Shown here one piece after another: positions 5,946 to 6,452 of a DNA stretch of 6,452 nt. The stretch's first letter is position 1, and the number at the start of each line of letters is the position of its first letter. The notes beneath the pieces are model-generated. The model had not been told where the DNA came from and made no database searches. It was given only the letters and a program-made list of their open reading frames with translations. The stretch is from Holosporaceae bacterium UBA3830 (GTDB lineage: Bacteria; Pseudomonadota; Alphaproteobacteria; UBA3830): positions 1 through 6,452 of the forward strand of contig DGIE01000040.1 in assembly GCA_002393025.1 (NCBI GenBank), given 5' to 3'. Position numbers and translations under genes: made by a program.

Positions 5946-5999
5946 ATCAGCAAACCACCCTCAAAGTGACAGAGTACGTGACTCTGTGTGCGGAATTAG
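5946..5999 (+). other. Inter-cassette junction with a short hairpin
   Basis: Fifty-four bases between the immunity 3 stop and the start of copy R3. ACAGAGT (5969-5975) and ACTCTGT (5981-5987) form a perfect 7-base stem around a 5-base loop. No T-run follows, so a rho-independent terminator is not supported. A TAG at 5997-5999 closes the R3 frame exactly at the repeat edge. Confidence 0.4.
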
Positions 6000-6452
6000 A
6001 AAAAAGTGGAGGAATATCAGCAAGTACTGAACGAAAAGAATATTCTAGCAAAAAAGGCGCTGGATCTGGGAGTTTCGTTAAAAGATCGCATAGATAGTTT
6101 TGCGACAGATTGTGGATGGAACTTGTCGGTCAAAAATGTGTTGATCAAAGGGCTGCAAGCGATAGGAGTAGGGGCAGCGATAGGAGCGGCGACCGCGGTA
6201 GCAACCGAAGCGGGACTTGTCGCGGGACTGACAGCTGGAGCAGGAATATTTCTCGCAGGAGAAGCGACGGCTAAGGTAACGGATCTGAGTGCAGAAGCCG
6301 CAGTAACCTACGCAATCTCGCAGGCGGACACAGAGGAAGAAGCGCAATCCTACGCCGACTTGGTAATGAGCATGGTCGAATGGGGATTGATCGGGCTATC
6401 AACGGTTGGTGTCTACAAATGGGTTAAAGGGAAAGCACCGGCACTGAGGAAT
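6000..6452 (+). CDS. Orphan toxin cassette 4: pre-toxin module, cut by window end
   Basis: The frame is open from 6000, directly after a TAG, to the window edge with no interruption, encoding 151 residues of the pre-toxin module. A GTG at 6006 is the earliest possible start, but there is no ribosome binding site that I would trust, so this again looks like a start-less cassette. The two hydrophobic Gly/Ala-rich segments and the Glu-Glu-Ala-Gln-Ser-Tyr-Ala-Asp helix are all present. The toxin tip, which should follow the Lys-Asn-Val boundary about 100 bases further on, lies outside the window and cannot be predicted. Confidence 0.75.
6000..6452 (+). repeat. Pre-toxin module repeat, copy R3 (partial)
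   Basis: Third direct copy, 453 bases visible. It begins at the codon equivalent to the start of R1 (1532) and to 3545 within R2. Its middle is closest to R1 (104 identical bases, 6162-6265), while its last visible part (about 6421-6452) is closest to R2, a mosaic pattern. Confidence 0.9.

Noticed and set aside
5969..5987. Rho-independent terminator
   Set aside because: The stem is only 7 base pairs and the following bases are GTGCGG, not a T-run.
1610..6347. Similar 89-codon open frames on the - strand in all three module copies (1610-1879, 3623-3892, 6078-6347)
   Set aside because: Their similarity follows automatically from the conserved + strand codons. The product is rich in Cys/Arg/Ser as expected of an antisense shadow, and no ribosome binding site or promoter is evident.
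3545..6452. Insertion sequence or transposon as the cause of the repeats
   Set aside because: The repeats are coding modules in direct orientation, with no terminal inverted repeats, target duplications or transposase seen. Homologous recombination of cassettes explains them better.

Overview
The window is a stretch of a polymorphic (interbacterial competition) toxin locus. It holds alternating toxin C-terminal modules and small immunity genes, all on the + strand. The G+C content is moderate and mixed, TTG/GTG codons occur near gene starts, and the architecture resembles the orphan CT/immunity arrays known downstream of CdiA, Rhs and MafB toxins. That suggests a bacterium, probably Gram-negative, but the sequence does not let me name a genus. 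I see no RNA genes, CRISPR array, transposase or integrase.

Layout. (1) Positions 2-247 are the last ~80 codons of a toxin with an HNH-like nuclease tail, whose body lies outside the window. (2) Positions 244-1011 and 1008-1478 are two overlapping SUKH (SMI1/KNR4-like) immunity genes. The first ends in a 32-residue segment that resembles the end of the upstream toxin, so it looks like an immunity protein fused to a toxin remnant. (3) Orphan cassette 1 (1505-2912) has pre-toxin module copy R1, a putative HHH-type HNH/Endo VII nuclease domain and a small immunity gene. (4) Orphan cassette 2 (2921-4852) has a longer 5' arm with an Ala/Gly-rich segment and a Lys/Glu coiled coil, then pre-toxin copy R2, a toxin domain I cannot classify, and its immunity gene. 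(5) Orphan cassette 3 (4862-5945) lacks the pre-toxin module. It encodes a PD-(D/E)xK-like nuclease domain broken from its 5' part by a one-base frameshift, followed by an intact immunity gene. (6) From 6000 to the window edge a third pre-toxin copy, R3, begins another cassette.

How it fits together. The pre-toxin module (about 185 codons, with two hydrophobic Gly/Ala-rich segments) is repeated three times with high DNA similarity and carries a different toxin domain after each of the two fully visible copies. Known biology of CdiA/Rhs/Maf systems suggests that such promoterless orphan cassettes are a reservoir. Recombination through the shared module can swap a new toxin tip and its immunity gene onto the full-length toxin upstream. 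Meanwhile, the retained immunity genes, which keep good ribosome binding sites or overlaps, may still protect the cell from relatives. The recombination scars (tail fusion, common 5' breakpoint of R1 and R3, mosaic identity tracts, frameshifted cassette) are the most interesting content.
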